NCBI GenBank assembly: GCA_022661535.1
Contig: JAKULF010000008.1
Coordinates: 372,001 to 436,000 of the forward strand
Origin: Eutypa lata
Lineage: Eukaryota > Ascomycota > Sordariomycetes > Xylariales > Diatrypaceae
DNA: 64,000 nt
Direction of reading: 5' to 3'
Of this stretch, positions 42,696 through 54,330 are shown piece by piece. Made by a program: the position numbers and the translations under genes. Below the pieces are notes generated by a model. That model made no database searches. It was given only the letters and a program-made list of their open reading frames with translations, and had not been told where the DNA came from. How positions within the stretch are numbered: position 1 is the stretch's first letter; each line of letters starts with the position of its first letter.

Positions 42696-44134
42696 TTATC
42701 CGCACGCACTAGCATCTAATAGACTGTCAGTAGGTATTCATTATTATAGTATCGTGTCGAATACTTCAGGGGGATGAATACTTACCCATCGAGGTCAAGG
42801 GCTGAGGGATCAGACCCGCGTTTGAGAGCTTCTGGAAGTCCCATTCCGGAGCCGCCTCGGTCTTCCACGTCCAGAATACCCAGCCATCAGCCTTTTCAAA
42901 GGCGGTCATCTGCGCGTTGATGAACCGCTGGATGTCGGCGCGATCGACCTCACTCAGCTGCTCGACGGTGCCCGAAACCTTCCCGGCGCACGACCCGATG
43001 TACTGGGATGATTGCCCGTTGAAGTTGAACGTGCCGTCGTATCGCGCGCCCACGCCCCTGCCGTTGAGCCACTTGGCGCAGTCCGTCAGGGCTCCGGACC
43101 ACTCTCCAGCAACGGTCCACTTGTTGGTGCTCGCCATCGCACTGCCGAAGCCGCATGCGGTCGCGACGTGGGTATTGATATCCATGTACAACTGTCCGGC
43201 GTCGAACACCTCGTAGTGGTGGGTATCAAGCACGAGAGCCGGCACATCGTTGCCCCAGTCGTTCCAGCTCGTGACGCCTATAAACGCATCATGGAAGGCC
43301 ACGATGACGCTGGAGTCCCGGAGGTTGTTGCTTCCTTCCGTCATGAACTGGCGCACCATATTGATATCCAGCTGCGGGCCCATTGGTTCATTGAGCAGCT
43401 CGATCACGGCGACAGCGGGGTGCGATGCGAAGTCATCGCGGATCTTGTTGATGGCGGCCAGAGTCTTGGCTACGGAATCGCCCTGGCCCCACTGGACGCC
43501 CCCTCGCTTCCCCGAGTTGTCAAAGCCGTTTTGCGAGAGCGGCGCGCCGTGGAGATCGATGATGACCTAATTCACATGTTACCCTTACGTTCGTTCTATT
43601 TACACTCATCAGCATCTCATCATACCTTGAGGTTTGCACTCTGCGCCCAGTTGGTGGCCCTCTCAAGCCATTGGTATGCCCCCTGGATGTATGGATCGCC
43701 ATCCACGGGCATCACTGCCCAGTATCCTATTGGTATCCTCACGAAATTCAGTCCTTTCGACGCAATCTCCGCAAAGTCGTCCTCGGTGATCCAGCTGCTC
43801 CAATGCTTTTCAAGACGCGCTTTCCCTTCGACAGGGCCAAGGGACTGGCCGAAAGTGTACTCATCGATCACGTTATCTGCGGTAGCCTCGAAGATAGACG
43901 GGGTGATCCATGGCTAGAGAACAATGAGTAGTGTCCCTAGGATAAGGTATATGTATAGCTAACCTCGAGGAGCAACCAGCCGCCCAAATTAACGCCTCTG
44001 ACCTTCTCCTGCCCAAAGCTGAACTTCTGGTCTCTCTTGACTTGAGATGCGGCATCAAAAGGTACCGCACTACTGGTGCCAGCAAGCCATGTAGCCGCTG
44101 CGGCGGCGACAAGTAATATTCGAGATACAGCCAT
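42696..44134 (-). CDS. Glucan 1,3-beta-glucosidase (exo-1,3-beta-glucanase), GH5
   Basis: 419 aa in four exons: 44134-43964, 43913-43626, 43566-42786, 42715-42696; introns 50, 59 and 70 nt, in phase. The last exon (20 nt) replaces an apparent early stop in the third intron and gives a C-terminal ...DASACG, consistent with the conserved terminal cysteine of the family. Signal peptide about 1-23 (MAVSRILLVAAAAATWLAGT), then a KR propeptide site (33-34). GVNLGGWLLLEPWITPSIF, IDLHGAPLSQNGFDNSG, the acid/base Glu213 in ELLNEP and the nucleophile Glu308 in VAGEWSGAL are all present. Role: secreted or wall-bound hydrolysis/transglycosylation of beta-1,3-glucan. Confidence 0.93.
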
Positions 44135-46909
44135 TGTCGTGAGCTTATGCAATACCTACCAATTCACATCAGAATGTGTGGGGAGCAGCGAAATATAACC
44201 TTTTTAGAATTTAGGTGCGATTGTCGTGAGAAGGTTTATCGTCGTAACCAATTCCGGACTTCGGTTTTCTCACCAGGATGGAACTGGAGAAACATGAACA
44301 GGATCATTATATATGACAATTCCAGCCAACCTGTCCTATCCCTACCTACGTCAATGACAAAGGACTGCATCCGTGCGGCCCTTGTGACAATGATCCAACA
44401 AGTTGCCTGGATCACGTTGTCCCATCCTGCCATCATTCCGCAGCAGTCCAAGCAGCGAGCAAGCATCCTGATACGGCGAATTGGTGCAGGTGGGGGCTAG
44501 ATTAAGGGCGTTTGTTTTCGCGATGATCCATTGCCTTGGTGTTGGTAGTGTTGGTAGTGTTGGTAGTCTGCCGGTAGAGTGACGCCAACGAAAAAGCCGT
44601 GCAACGAATTATTTCCCTTTGTTTCGTGATCGGCAAGGCTTACATAACGTCATTACCAACCAGCCAGTCTGATTCCGTCAAGGAATACCTAACTCATCAT
44701 GCATATTCCCGCTGTCGTAACCCCCATGCGGGGTTATCGGCGCCCTGGGGTTTTCTAACCTAGTTTTCGTATGTCTCTGGTATGCGAGGAAACCGATTGG
44801 CCCGCTGCGAGAGAAGGTTATGTAGGTTCCCGATGAGGATGCCCTGACCCTAAAACCGGTATTCTTCTTTGATTACGAAGAGGGTAATGTTAGATGACAA
44901 ATGGGACGACCTGATCAAATCACATTGTATACACATTGGTTATCCCTAATGGATTATAGGCTGATGTAAATTAAACTTCGGGGCTTTGAGAAGTAGTGAA
45001 ACCTTCTTTACACTCATAAGCAAAGAGAGTAGTTCGTTTTCATGTTTAAGAATAGTAGTGTCAAGACTCGATCCGCCTCGTGAAAGAGAAGTTACTCGCC
45101 AAGGAATCAGGATCAAAGTATTGGAACAAACAAGCATATAATGTTATACTCGATGATCAAGGAACGTATCAAACCGACTAATCAATAGTCGATTAATAAT
45201 AGTAGATGATGCTAAAAATAAAAATAAAAGCCTCCTGAATATCATACGCCCAATGTATTGTTTTGATTTCTTTTTCTGTTGTTACAGTCCCCGTTTCTGA
45301 TACCCCTGCCGAAGCAAGCATCTCGGGCAGTGGACCCGACCCGTGATGATCTCAGTCATCGGACCCGACTTAAGAGTACGAACAGCCTTTGAACGAAGTT
45401 CCCAGAGTCAGACGGTGGTGTTACACACGGACAGCCCTACGTCTTTTATAGCAAATGTACGGCATAACGTTACACAAAGCTTCGGGATTGCGAAATGCAG
45501 GTTTGCGTTCTGTTTAGAGACGCAAACTCCCGATCCCAATGGCCCCCATACTACCTAACTTGCCAGGAAACGAAAGCAAACATATCATAAAAAGAGTTAA
45601 AATATCAGTCAACACCTAAAATAGGACCTCGTCGTCCACGTGCCAGTCCCAGACGCCACCTCCTCCACGTCGCCCAAACCCCACAGGTGCGCAGAGCCAT
45701 TGCATGTGTCCACCTCGCCAGATAAAGTTACCGCACCGCGCCGAGGTGCAGGTCGGAATACCATGCGTTTTGCAGCTGCATCTGCACCTAGCCGACAACA
45801 AACGGCGGGGCGCGCACCAGAGTCAAGACAACCGAGCCATCTTGCGCGATCCCAGACGGCCCCAGGTGGGTGACGGGCGTGCTACCCTACGACATTTCGA
45901 CGTAGGATAGCCCCCCGGCAGACGAGCTGGCTCTGCTGCTGCTCGAGTAGGCTTATGAGCTCAGAAATTCGCCCGCGTATCTCTTAGCTCACCAGGCCGA
46001 GATGCTGGTAGTTAACATGTGTGATGACGTCCTTTCCGGTCGAGGCGGAAAGTATTATCGATTAGGAGGATTCGCAAGATGTCACGTTTTCCCTGAAGTG
46101 TGAGCTGGATGAGCCGTCCAGCAACCACACTGAAGTTGAGGCTCTTAATTTTGAAGGGGAGGAGAGTCTTGTCCGTGACAAAAGAACACATCATGCAATA
46201 ACCTGCATAAGCACCAACGTAGAGCCAGCCAGCCAATCTTGACTCGTCGTCAAACCTGCGTTGCTCGCTCATCAGTTTCCCAGAGGGAGGGAAAAACTCT
46301 AAATAGACTTCTAGGCTCCGCAAAGACGGGCCCCATCTCGGGTACAAATAAACTATCTCGTATGCATATATACATATATATCTATATTCTCACGTTCGCT
46401 CTTCGGTATCCATTAGTAAAGTTTGTGGCCGATGCCGGCTACGACTCCGGTTCCAGCTGCTGGGTTTCCCTAAGTCGAGGCCTAAGGTGCTGGCGGATGC
46501 AGCCTTTCCTGCAACAGTCCGCAGGATCGGGATTAGGCGGGCAGGGCCGGCTAAGCAGCAATAGTAGGACGCAATGGGCATTAATAGCTTATGCACCTTC
46601 AATAAAAGGGGAGTTGAGCTTCTGGTATATCAATTTAACATGCTTACGATGTCTCAGGGTATCACTACAGCAATGTCTATCCGACGGTCTAGCTCACTGG
46701 TAGAGCTTAGGTCGATAGAAGCGGCGCGTTCCAAAGAAAACAAAAGTTCATTCCTCATATTGAAATCATGGTATGCATCTATCCCTTCTCCATGCGCCAG
46801 ACCATGCACTCCAAACAACGTAACAGGAAGAAGAAAAAAAGAAGCTATATATAGGGGTTTAGGGGACACAAGCAATACGGGATTCAAGAGGGTCAACTCG
46901 GTGGCTTAA
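44135..46909. other. Intergenic, no firm gene
   Basis: 2.8 kb between the GH5 promoter and the pirin 3' end. A minus frame at 46012-46347 is protein-like in composition but has a TTG start and no recognised family. A GC-rich patch (about 45620-45950) gives no coherent exon chain. A 9-bp tandem repeat is listed separately. Confidence 0.5.
44539..44567. repeat. Tandem GTTGGTAGT repeat (about three copies)
   Basis: Nine-base units GTTGGTAGT repeated head to tail, ending in CTGCCGG, in the GH5 upstream region. Confidence 0.8.
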
Positions 46910-48116
46910 CTAGTGAGCCATGGTCTTTCCGATCTCGCTCTGCCAATCCTTCGCCCTCTCGAAGCCGTTCATGTGGAACTGGTAGTCCATCAAGGCGGAG
47001 CGCACCTCTTCGGGGGTGTTGAGCACGAACGGGCCGTACTGGACGACCTTCTGGTCGAGGACCTGGCCGGCGATCAGGACGAACCTCGCCTTCTCGGCGG
47101 CGTCCGCGGGGACCTCGACGACGACGGTGTCGCCCTCCTGCTCGAACACGCAGTTGTGGTACTGGTCGACCTTGGTCTTGGCGTCGCCGGACCCGAAGAG
47201 GGCCGAGCCCTCGAGCTGGTAGGCGAACGCGTTCCAGCCCTTGGGCAGGGGCTGGGCGAACGACCCTCCCGGCTTCACCTCGACGTCGAGGAGCCACACC
47301 GGCGTGTACGCCAGGTCCTGGACGCTGTCGACGCCGGCCGCCTGGCCCGAGATCACCTTGACGTGGACCTTGTCGTCGACGTCGACCCGGGGGATCTCCT
47401 TGGCCCGCAGGTCGCGGTACCGCGGCTCGCACATCTTCAGGTTCGCCGGCAGGTCCACCCAGAGCTGCAGCCCCACGTTGGCGCTGCCGTCCGCGTTCTG
47501 CCGCGGCATCTCCGCGTGCATTATCCCCCGCCCCGCCGTCATGAATTGCAGGTCGCCCGCCTCGATCGTGCCCGCGTTGCCGGCGAAGTCTTCGTGGTCG
47601 ACGGCGCCGTTCAGGAGGTACGTGACTGTGGTAGGGCGCACCCTGTCAGTAATTAATTCCGCATATTGAGGCTGATTCGATACGATAGCAGAAAAGAAGG
47701 CAGGGGGGGAGGCAGCGCGGTTACTCACTTGTTTCTTGCCCGCGATGCGGGTGGTCGGGAAAGCCTGCGCCGGGCTTGATGCTGAAGTGGTCGAGCATGA
47801 GGAAGGGCGAGAAGTTGCGCAGTTGGGGCGTTCCGATGGAACGGCGCACACGGGCGCCGGCACCTTCTGCTTGCTCGACGGCAAGGAAGACCTTACGAAT
47901 CGCGCGCGGGACAGACATGTTGGTAGCTACGAGCTTCTCGGTCGGATTATAGAAGTCGGATTCCTCTTCCGGTTTCGCTGTGCTTTCAGGATGTTTCGTT
48001 GTTTGACTTAAGAATGTGTCAAAAGTTGTCGTCGCAAAGCCAAAAAGTCGTTCTCGAAAGACAATGATCGAGATGATGGCAACAAAGATGGAGATGGAAA
48101 GCGAAACGAACTTCAT
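46910..48116 (-). CDS. Pirin-family cupin protein with N-terminal membrane segment
   Basis: 367 aa in two exons, 48116-47729 and 47625-46910; the 103-nt intron joins GQET to ITYLL in phase. The N-terminal cupin carries the metal ligands HPHRG (His122, His124) and GRGIMHAEM (His166, Glu168), matching the His3Glu site of pirins. Pirins are iron-binding proteins, some with quercetinase activity and some acting as transcription cofactors. Unusually, the protein starts with a hydrophobic helix (MKFVSLSISIFVAIISIIVF) and a 45-residue linker before MSVPRAIRK, where a soluble pirin would begin (Met67, ATG at about 47918). This could be a membrane anchor or mitochondrial signal, or translation may start at Met67. 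GC-rich coding sequence; the antisense open frame is a shadow. Confidence 0.9.
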
Positions 48117-48885
48117 TACATAGGAGGAATCAAGACGGCGCTAACTAATTCTTATAAAAGGTAAGACATAAGTAAAAGAAAGGCTAAGCTACTGTAAGTT
48201 ACGGACTGGGAGGAAGAGAAATAGGTACATCATGTGGAATTATCTTGAATGTTCGCGCCTCGCCCCCTTTGTGGCCACGATCGCTTCCAGTCAGTCAGCG
48301 ATTTGAGAGCATTCGTCAGTTTCGTAAATCTGCCGGTAGAAGGTAAGGAACCCCACCTGAACCTCTTACAAACATGTTACATCAGCAGCCGGTCTCGAAT
48401 TTAGCAGTGAGGCCGATCCTTACCAATGAACTCACTTGGCTAAAAAGGGTATAGTCGTCTTAATTACTCGCATTCAGACGCATGCATCGTGTAGGGCTTG
48501 ATGTGTAATGCCTGAGCGCTAAGCCGCGGGGCTGATATTACTACGTAATGACTAAGTTGAAGCAGCACAAGTGCCATCTGCCATCCAAGGCTTTTATGCG
48601 AATTTGTAATACGTCTCATTAAATCGCATAGGGATGCAAGGACAGTATGCTAACGAAATGGATACAAGCCATGATAACCTTCTGGAACATTAAAACAAAT
48701 AAAACAAAGGCAGTATCGTTCTGCAGTTCGCTTCGATAGTATAATGTAGTAATCATCTCTCAGGACCCCGCTGGCATGATTTCTCAAAAATTGCAGTGTT
48801 CTTTCGTCCACATCTCAAGGCCCAACCTCTACCTGGTTTAGAGCTGAAAGTTCCATATGAAGTTCGAACAATGGGCAGTGTTGCC
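48117..48885. other. Intergenic, no gene recognised
   Basis: Pirin promoter and 3' flank of the isomerase pseudogene; nothing else supported. Confidence 0.6.
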
Positions 48886-49650
48886 TCATGAGCTAGCTAG
48901 GTGGCCTTTGTAGCCCACGTCACGCAATTCCTGGACAAAAAGAGGCCAGTTCAGACTCCCATCTCCTGGTAATAGCCGGTTGTTCTCGTCGAGGTGGAAA
49001 TCGAAAGCTCCTGGAGCCACAAATTGTGTATCGCCGCGATCACGTCCGGCTCCTCAATAGAAACGTGAAAGGTGTCGAAGGCGACGCCGACGTTCGCCGT
49101 TCCTAACCCCTTGATGAGTTGCGTATTCATTATCAGGTAGGTCTCGAAGCGGTTCAGAGGTTATATTGCGATTCGGATGTTCTTATTCTGGGCGTACAGC
49201 GCCACCTCTCTCACCCCCGCCCAGCAGCCACTCCCACTCTTGCTATGGACTAGGCCCGGGTTGCAGCTTTCCAACGGTGCTAGGAACCACTGTGACCATC
49301 TCACCTCCCAATCCTTCCGCTAGGTCAATAATCCTCTCGATGTATCGAATTGTGTCTCTCCCCTATTCGCCGGGTCTACAGCGACCAAGTCTCGATATCC
49401 GTACATAGGAGTCACAGTACCCTAACATGCCAGGCTTTATTTCTTAAGAAGCTCCTGTGTTTCGTGAACAGCATATTCATCCGGTTCGCCGGCCAGTTCG
49501 ATTAATCCATAGACGACAGAAGACAGGGTTTAAGGATCAGAGAAAATACGCGAAAACCCGCCGCCTTACCTTGAGATACTAGGTTCTCGATTTCGTCTGG
49601 GAAACTCAGTGTCGTATGTTCTTAAGGGAGGAGGTTCTATTACCGTTTAC
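48886..49650 (-). pseudogene. Sugar phosphate isomerase/epimerase-like (xylose isomerase-type TIM barrel) pseudogene
   Basis: Reading the minus strand gives family blocks in order but in shifting frames. LSFPDEIENLVSQ is followed by a GTAAGG donor, then IELAGEPDEYAVHETQELL with a TAA. RYIERIIDLAEGLGGEMVTVVPS comes next after a frameshift, then GKLQPG...QEWEWLLGG with an in-frame TAG. After another frameshift comes VALYAQNKNIRIAI, a TAA exactly at the metal-binding Glu of the usual IEPLNRFE motif, and PLNRFETY. TANVGVAFDTFHVSIEEPD is followed by a final frameshift into FDFHLDENNRLLPGDGSL and a TGA at 48886-48888. At least three stops and three frameshifts show that the gene is dead. The 5' end is uncertain. 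Confidence 0.75.
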
Positions 49651-52368
49651 CCCATTGAAGAAATTAACACACTTCCAGCAAGTGCTCTACCCCTTCTATT
49701 CGAAGCTATCGTAAAGATCGACTTGCCTAGCTTCGTGTATATTTGGAAGCTTCGAGGCACAGACCCCTTCGTTATCTGGAAAAAAAAATGTCAAAGGTTT
49801 CATAGACTCGGTGCGGTATGGTGGATAGCCACGGAAACGGTTATAACCAACCCGATAGTTCGTTAGAGTTACCTAGATCGAACCAGTGGAGCACGACAGA
49901 CGTTTCGGTCAGCTTATTTGCTGCCGGTGGTCAGAATCCGTCAGCCGGCCTCATCAGATAACTACGCACCGAAGCCGACGGAAGACGTGGGGGCTAGAAT
50001 CGGGCCAAATAGGAGGAACATTCGTGGGGAAGACAATAATTCGGTAGTTATTCAGGAGACCGAGCGCCGGGGACTGCAGGAGCATTCTGCTATAACGTAG
50101 CCCGTGCCTCTGCTAGGACCATTAAGCGCACTCCAGTTCACTGTAAGACAGCTCGGCAATGATCGGGTTATTTCTCATACTCTTCGGCCGAGATAGCAGC
50201 AGTCTACGATGACAGAAGTCACAGAACTGCCGATCCAGGCTCCAGGTGATCGGTAATCTTGAGTGTCACTGGTGGATGAATTAGTAGGATCTTGGGTATA
50301 GTCCTAGTTTTCCGAGAGCCGTGGGCTCGGCCCTTGCTTGCAAGTGAGCCTTATCTTATCCAACCATTCTCATGATCGTACTGTTGTTTGGAGCGTTGAC
50401 CAATCTCTGGCGAGTAGTTGTCCTATGACGGAATATAGAATGGTATATATGTTGCAATATATATCACATGAGCATCGCTAGTTGGATAATGGCTTCTCGC
50501 TTTGGAGTACTTGTAAGCAGACGCATCCATTTACAACATTAGCGCTGGGTATGGTAGTAACCGGGCTCGACAGCTACTGTGCTGCCGACAGTAGAGGACA
50601 GTTGGGGAATAAGACATGCATAGTTTAGCTATACGCTTGATGAGACATGACGGATTTATTTGCAGGAGGAGCCGAAGCCAACGCATAACCCCCACGTGAT
50701 ACTTCATTGTCTATAAAATTTGAAGATTAGGATGACGTTTGTTGGGGAATGTCGTTAAATGTATGTAATCCTAATGGGAAACCATTACTTCATAAGTTCG
50801 AATCATTTCGGTTGAATAATCCCAGCGCGATTTCAAACTGTAGAGATGGGGAGCTCCCGAATTTTAGGGGCATACAACTGAAGTTGGTTGGTATATACTC
50901 GTTCCACCCACGCTATATGCAGCACTGTCGCCTCACATATGCACAGTGATTAGACTACGTATTGACTAAAAGGAACTGCAAGCACAAGACCACTCATTGT
51001 AACACCTTGACACTACTGACTACGTACTAAAAGGAAGAAGACACCCAACTCCAACTCCCTCAGACGCAAGTAATCATTATATCATGTACCCCCGCCACCT
51101 TTTCCTACCCCCCGCGTCGCCTACAACATGAATTTCTGTCTATCGCATTAAGACCCGGTCACCACGGGCTTCGAGAAGGCCAAGAAAGGTTACACATGCC
51201 CCAGCCGGATAAGCACATATGCAGGCAAACCAAATAGGCTTGATAAGCGAATGACATGCAGGGAAACTGGGACGACATGCAGTAGTAACCTGCTTCCTGC
51301 ATCAGGCTAGAAAAGCAGTCAAGGTAAGCGCATCAACGTATCAATCAACTCTCCTGGCCGCCCCTGGGGAGGCAGGGAGGCAAGGGAAGGGGCTCGGAGG
51401 GGATGCATTGCAACCCTTCCAGGGCGAAATCATGCAGACCCCGTTTCCAGGGTATCGAATGAAAATTAACTCAAGCCATACAACTACGCACGACGTGCAT
51501 GTTCTTTAGATCTAAAGCATCCAGATGTTTGCTGAGATGTGAGGTGCGAGGTGCTTCTGGTGCTCTACTTATCCTAGTTCTTGCTTGACTTAAGGAGAAA
51601 GTGATCAAGGACAGGCAAGCCGGTAGACTAATGGCAATGTAAGAGAAGGAAGGAAGTATTGGATGATCAGAGTCTAGAGCTCTGTCTAGATGTACTTACG
51701 TACTTTTGCCACTTATGTATTGTACAGTGTATGTGACGCATTCATTAGTTATGTACATACTAGGTAGGTAGCGCATGTGTGGACTGTTACTTGTTGATCA
51801 ACTTAAACAACTAAGTTGTTGGTGATTTCTATACTTAGAGACACAATGAGGCAAAGAAAGCGCAAGAAAGTGTAGCCATAATGAGCTACATACGCCTGTT
51901 TGATACACACACGTAGTTAGAGCTAAAATGAGGGTTTTCAAAGCACAAAGGACGCTCGCTAACTAGACGTTAGCGGCAACCCCTGAGAGATATTCGCGGA
52001 ATTTCAAAGTCAGAATTGTGGACTGATGTCATTCTTGTAGCAAAGAAAGTTCTGAGCAAATTGTGCCGTTGGTTGGGGAGCTAATCAGCTGATCCTAGGG
52101 GAATACGCACAAATCGCTCAGCACAGTGTTTGAGGCAATTACGCCATCTGATTGGCTCTCGGTCGTCGGTGGCTACCAAAGGTCTGGACTCAGTGGGCTG
52201 CGATTAAAAACTATTTAAGGGTCCATCTAATCACTCCAACTCCCACCTTTCCCATCTTCATCCAACAGAAATCTTACGAACAACAACAACGATCAATCCT
52301 GATACAAAACATTCATACCAAACAAAACTATCCCAATCTACTCAAACCCAATCAACCAATCATTCAAA
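49651..52368. other. Intergenic, no firm gene; metallothionein upstream region at the right end
   Basis: 2.7 kb. The part up to about 50.3 kb gives protein-like fragments interrupted by many stops and may contain further gene decay, but no family was recognised. The right end is the metallothionein promoter. Confidence 0.45.
52212..52218 (+). promoter_or_regulatory. TATA-like box of the metallothionein gene
   Basis: TATTTAA lies about 150 bp upstream of the ATG. The leader that follows is C/T-rich and then CAA-rich without upstream ATG near the start, typical of strongly expressed fungal genes. Confidence 0.45.
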
Positions 52369-52607
52369 ATGAAGGGCGAATGCGGATGCTCCGGTGCCTC
52401 AAGCTGTAAGTTAACAACATCCCACCCATCACTACCCCGCTATCATCGACAAACCCCGCCTCCACTACATCATCGTCTTACTACACTACCCTTACACGAT
52501 CACGGAACACTACATGGTTCCACGCCATTTGAGAAAATCCCTGTTAACGCATTTTCTTCACAGGCAACTGCGGCTCTGACTGCTCCTGCTCGTCCTGCGG
52601 CAAATAA
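52369..52607 (+). CDS. Copper metallothionein (26 aa, two exons)
   Basis: Exons 52369-52405 and 52564-52607 (37+44 nt) with a 158-nt intron (GTAAGT...TTCACAG). The product is 26 residues with seven cysteines (5, 7, 13, 15, 19, 21, 24) in Cys-x-Cys pairs: it starts MKGECGCSGASSCNC and ends CSCSSCGK. Length, cysteine positions and the SGASSCNCGS core match the Neurospora crassa copper metallothionein type, which binds Cu(I) in a single cluster and buffers cytosolic copper. The single intron and tiny exons hide it from ORF scans. Copper induction is likely by family; I could not identify a convincing copper-factor site upstream. Confidence 0.95.
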
Positions 52608-54330
52608 GCGACTGTTCATCGTCAACTCTCGGAACATGTCAGTCAGCTACACGCGTTACCAAGCACTTCGGAAATCCATCTTGATACCCACCCAAAGTCT
52701 TGGTACGGCTGTCATGGCACACGAACACATACACCAGCTGTGTTGATTCTTCCTCATTTTCGAGGTTGCGGAGGATCATGGCTTAAGAGTTGAGGATCAT
52801 AAATCGGAAAGGGGGAACATGGGGAGGAAACCTGGCTGTTTGTAACTACTATAACTGCGAGTCACTCATTGATAATTCAATTTTGGCCTTTTCCGATACT
52901 TTTATTCTTCTTGCTATATGCAGCACTTGACATGATTTTAAACAGTGGAAGATGCTCTTCAAGATGCCCCATATCCTGAAGATTGTGATTGCGGTGCATG
53001 AAAACTTTCCTGCATTGGGCCTCAATTGACTTACTGGGGATGTTTAAATATGTCAGTATGACTAAAGAAAGGCACCAAACGAAGTTTATCGAAACTATCA
53101 ACAATGTAGGTAATTGATCTCGTACATATTAGTCGCATCCAACTATGTACGCCTCACGTCAATGAACTACGCAAGGTTTCCCCTTTTCCAAAAACCCTTT
53201 CACTGAGGAAGGCACGCCAGTAACACAAATCTTTTTTAAATTCCCAACGTATATTGGGAAGTAACAGTTGGGATTTCTTCATGATATTGGTTACAACCTT
53301 TTTAGATTAAGTATTTCCACCCTCGCCCCTGTCAGAAGACAAATTCAAGGTCGTTTGAGTAAGTAGGTACCTACTTTCAACAATGCTGTCTTCGAAAAGG
53401 CATCCGCCACAGGGAGATGGGGGTTTGGGAAATTTTAGTTGCCCAGGTGGCAATGCCTCAAATTAATCAATGAAAATGTAATAAACTAACATATAATATT
53501 TACAGGTAATCAGATGATAGAAGACATAAGAGAACTATTTGGCGTCAACTTATTCAACCGAGATATTAAATACTAATAGTATTCATACTAGTAACTTCTA
53601 TTAAATGCCATGTTTTGTATGGAGACCCAATGTGACAATAAATGGATTAGTTAAAGGGGTATATAAATGAGGCGCAACATTGTTGTAGTTCCGGTGATAT
53701 GATTGTGATATATAACATGTACATATATGAGGTCCCTAATATATATGTGTGTTTATATGAGCCGGAATACACTGCTTTATTATGCTACAGGGATTCATCT
53801 TCTTAATAGTCTTAATAAAAGCATCTTAACTCGATAGAGCACGGTTTTAAACACCACATGTCCGCCTAGTTCGCTTCTTACGATGCAAGGGCAATATAGT
53901 TGCGGAATTAAGAAGTAATCATTTCTAATATTAACATAGGCTTAAGAAGTGCAAAAGGTAACCGGAGGATGTATACATAACCAAGAGTGTTTAAAGGAGG
54001 AGGAATATAAGCAAATCCATATTTTCGTGCATGGCGTAATATGTATACATATATAACATAAGAGATGTTACGTACGACGACGAGATATGAAAATATACAA
54101 ATAAAAGGAAGGAAAGAAAAGAAGGAAAAAACTCAACAACCTGTGTCCAAGTCTAACTTAGGCACTGACCTAATAAGCAAGCAAGCGCCATCTGGAAACA
54201 CATAATTACTCATAGATATGTCGAACCCCTAAACTTACCTATAATAACATACCTACATAGGAAACCTTACCTTACCTTACCTTACCATACTTTACCACAC
54301 CTAAATAACCTACCTTGGCCCTACCAATCA
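52608..54330. other. Intergenic, no gene recognised
   Basis: 1.7 kb, AT-rich (notably 53450-54150), with a CCTTA pentamer repeat at its right end. No coding signal. Confidence 0.6.
54265..54286. repeat. (CCTTA)n pentanucleotide repeat
   Basis: Four CCTTA units head to tail followed by CC, just downstream of the cysteine-rich unknown gene. Confidence 0.9.

Noticed and set aside
44236..44466. 76-codon ATG-led minus-strand ORF upstream of the GH5 gene
   Set aside because: Lies in the GH5 promoter region, no conserved motif, no signal peptide; likely chance.
46012..46347. Protein-like minus-strand frame
   Set aside because: TTG start, no upstream ATG exon found and no family recognised; kept only as a note in the intergenic entry.
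46680..46720. TCTAGCTCACTGGTAGAGC as a tRNA A-box
   Set aside because: No matching B-box or cloverleaf could be formed downstream.
46913..47656. 247-codon plus-strand ORF opposite pirin
   Set aside because: Codon-bias shadow; pirin metal ligands and splice phase are on the minus strand.
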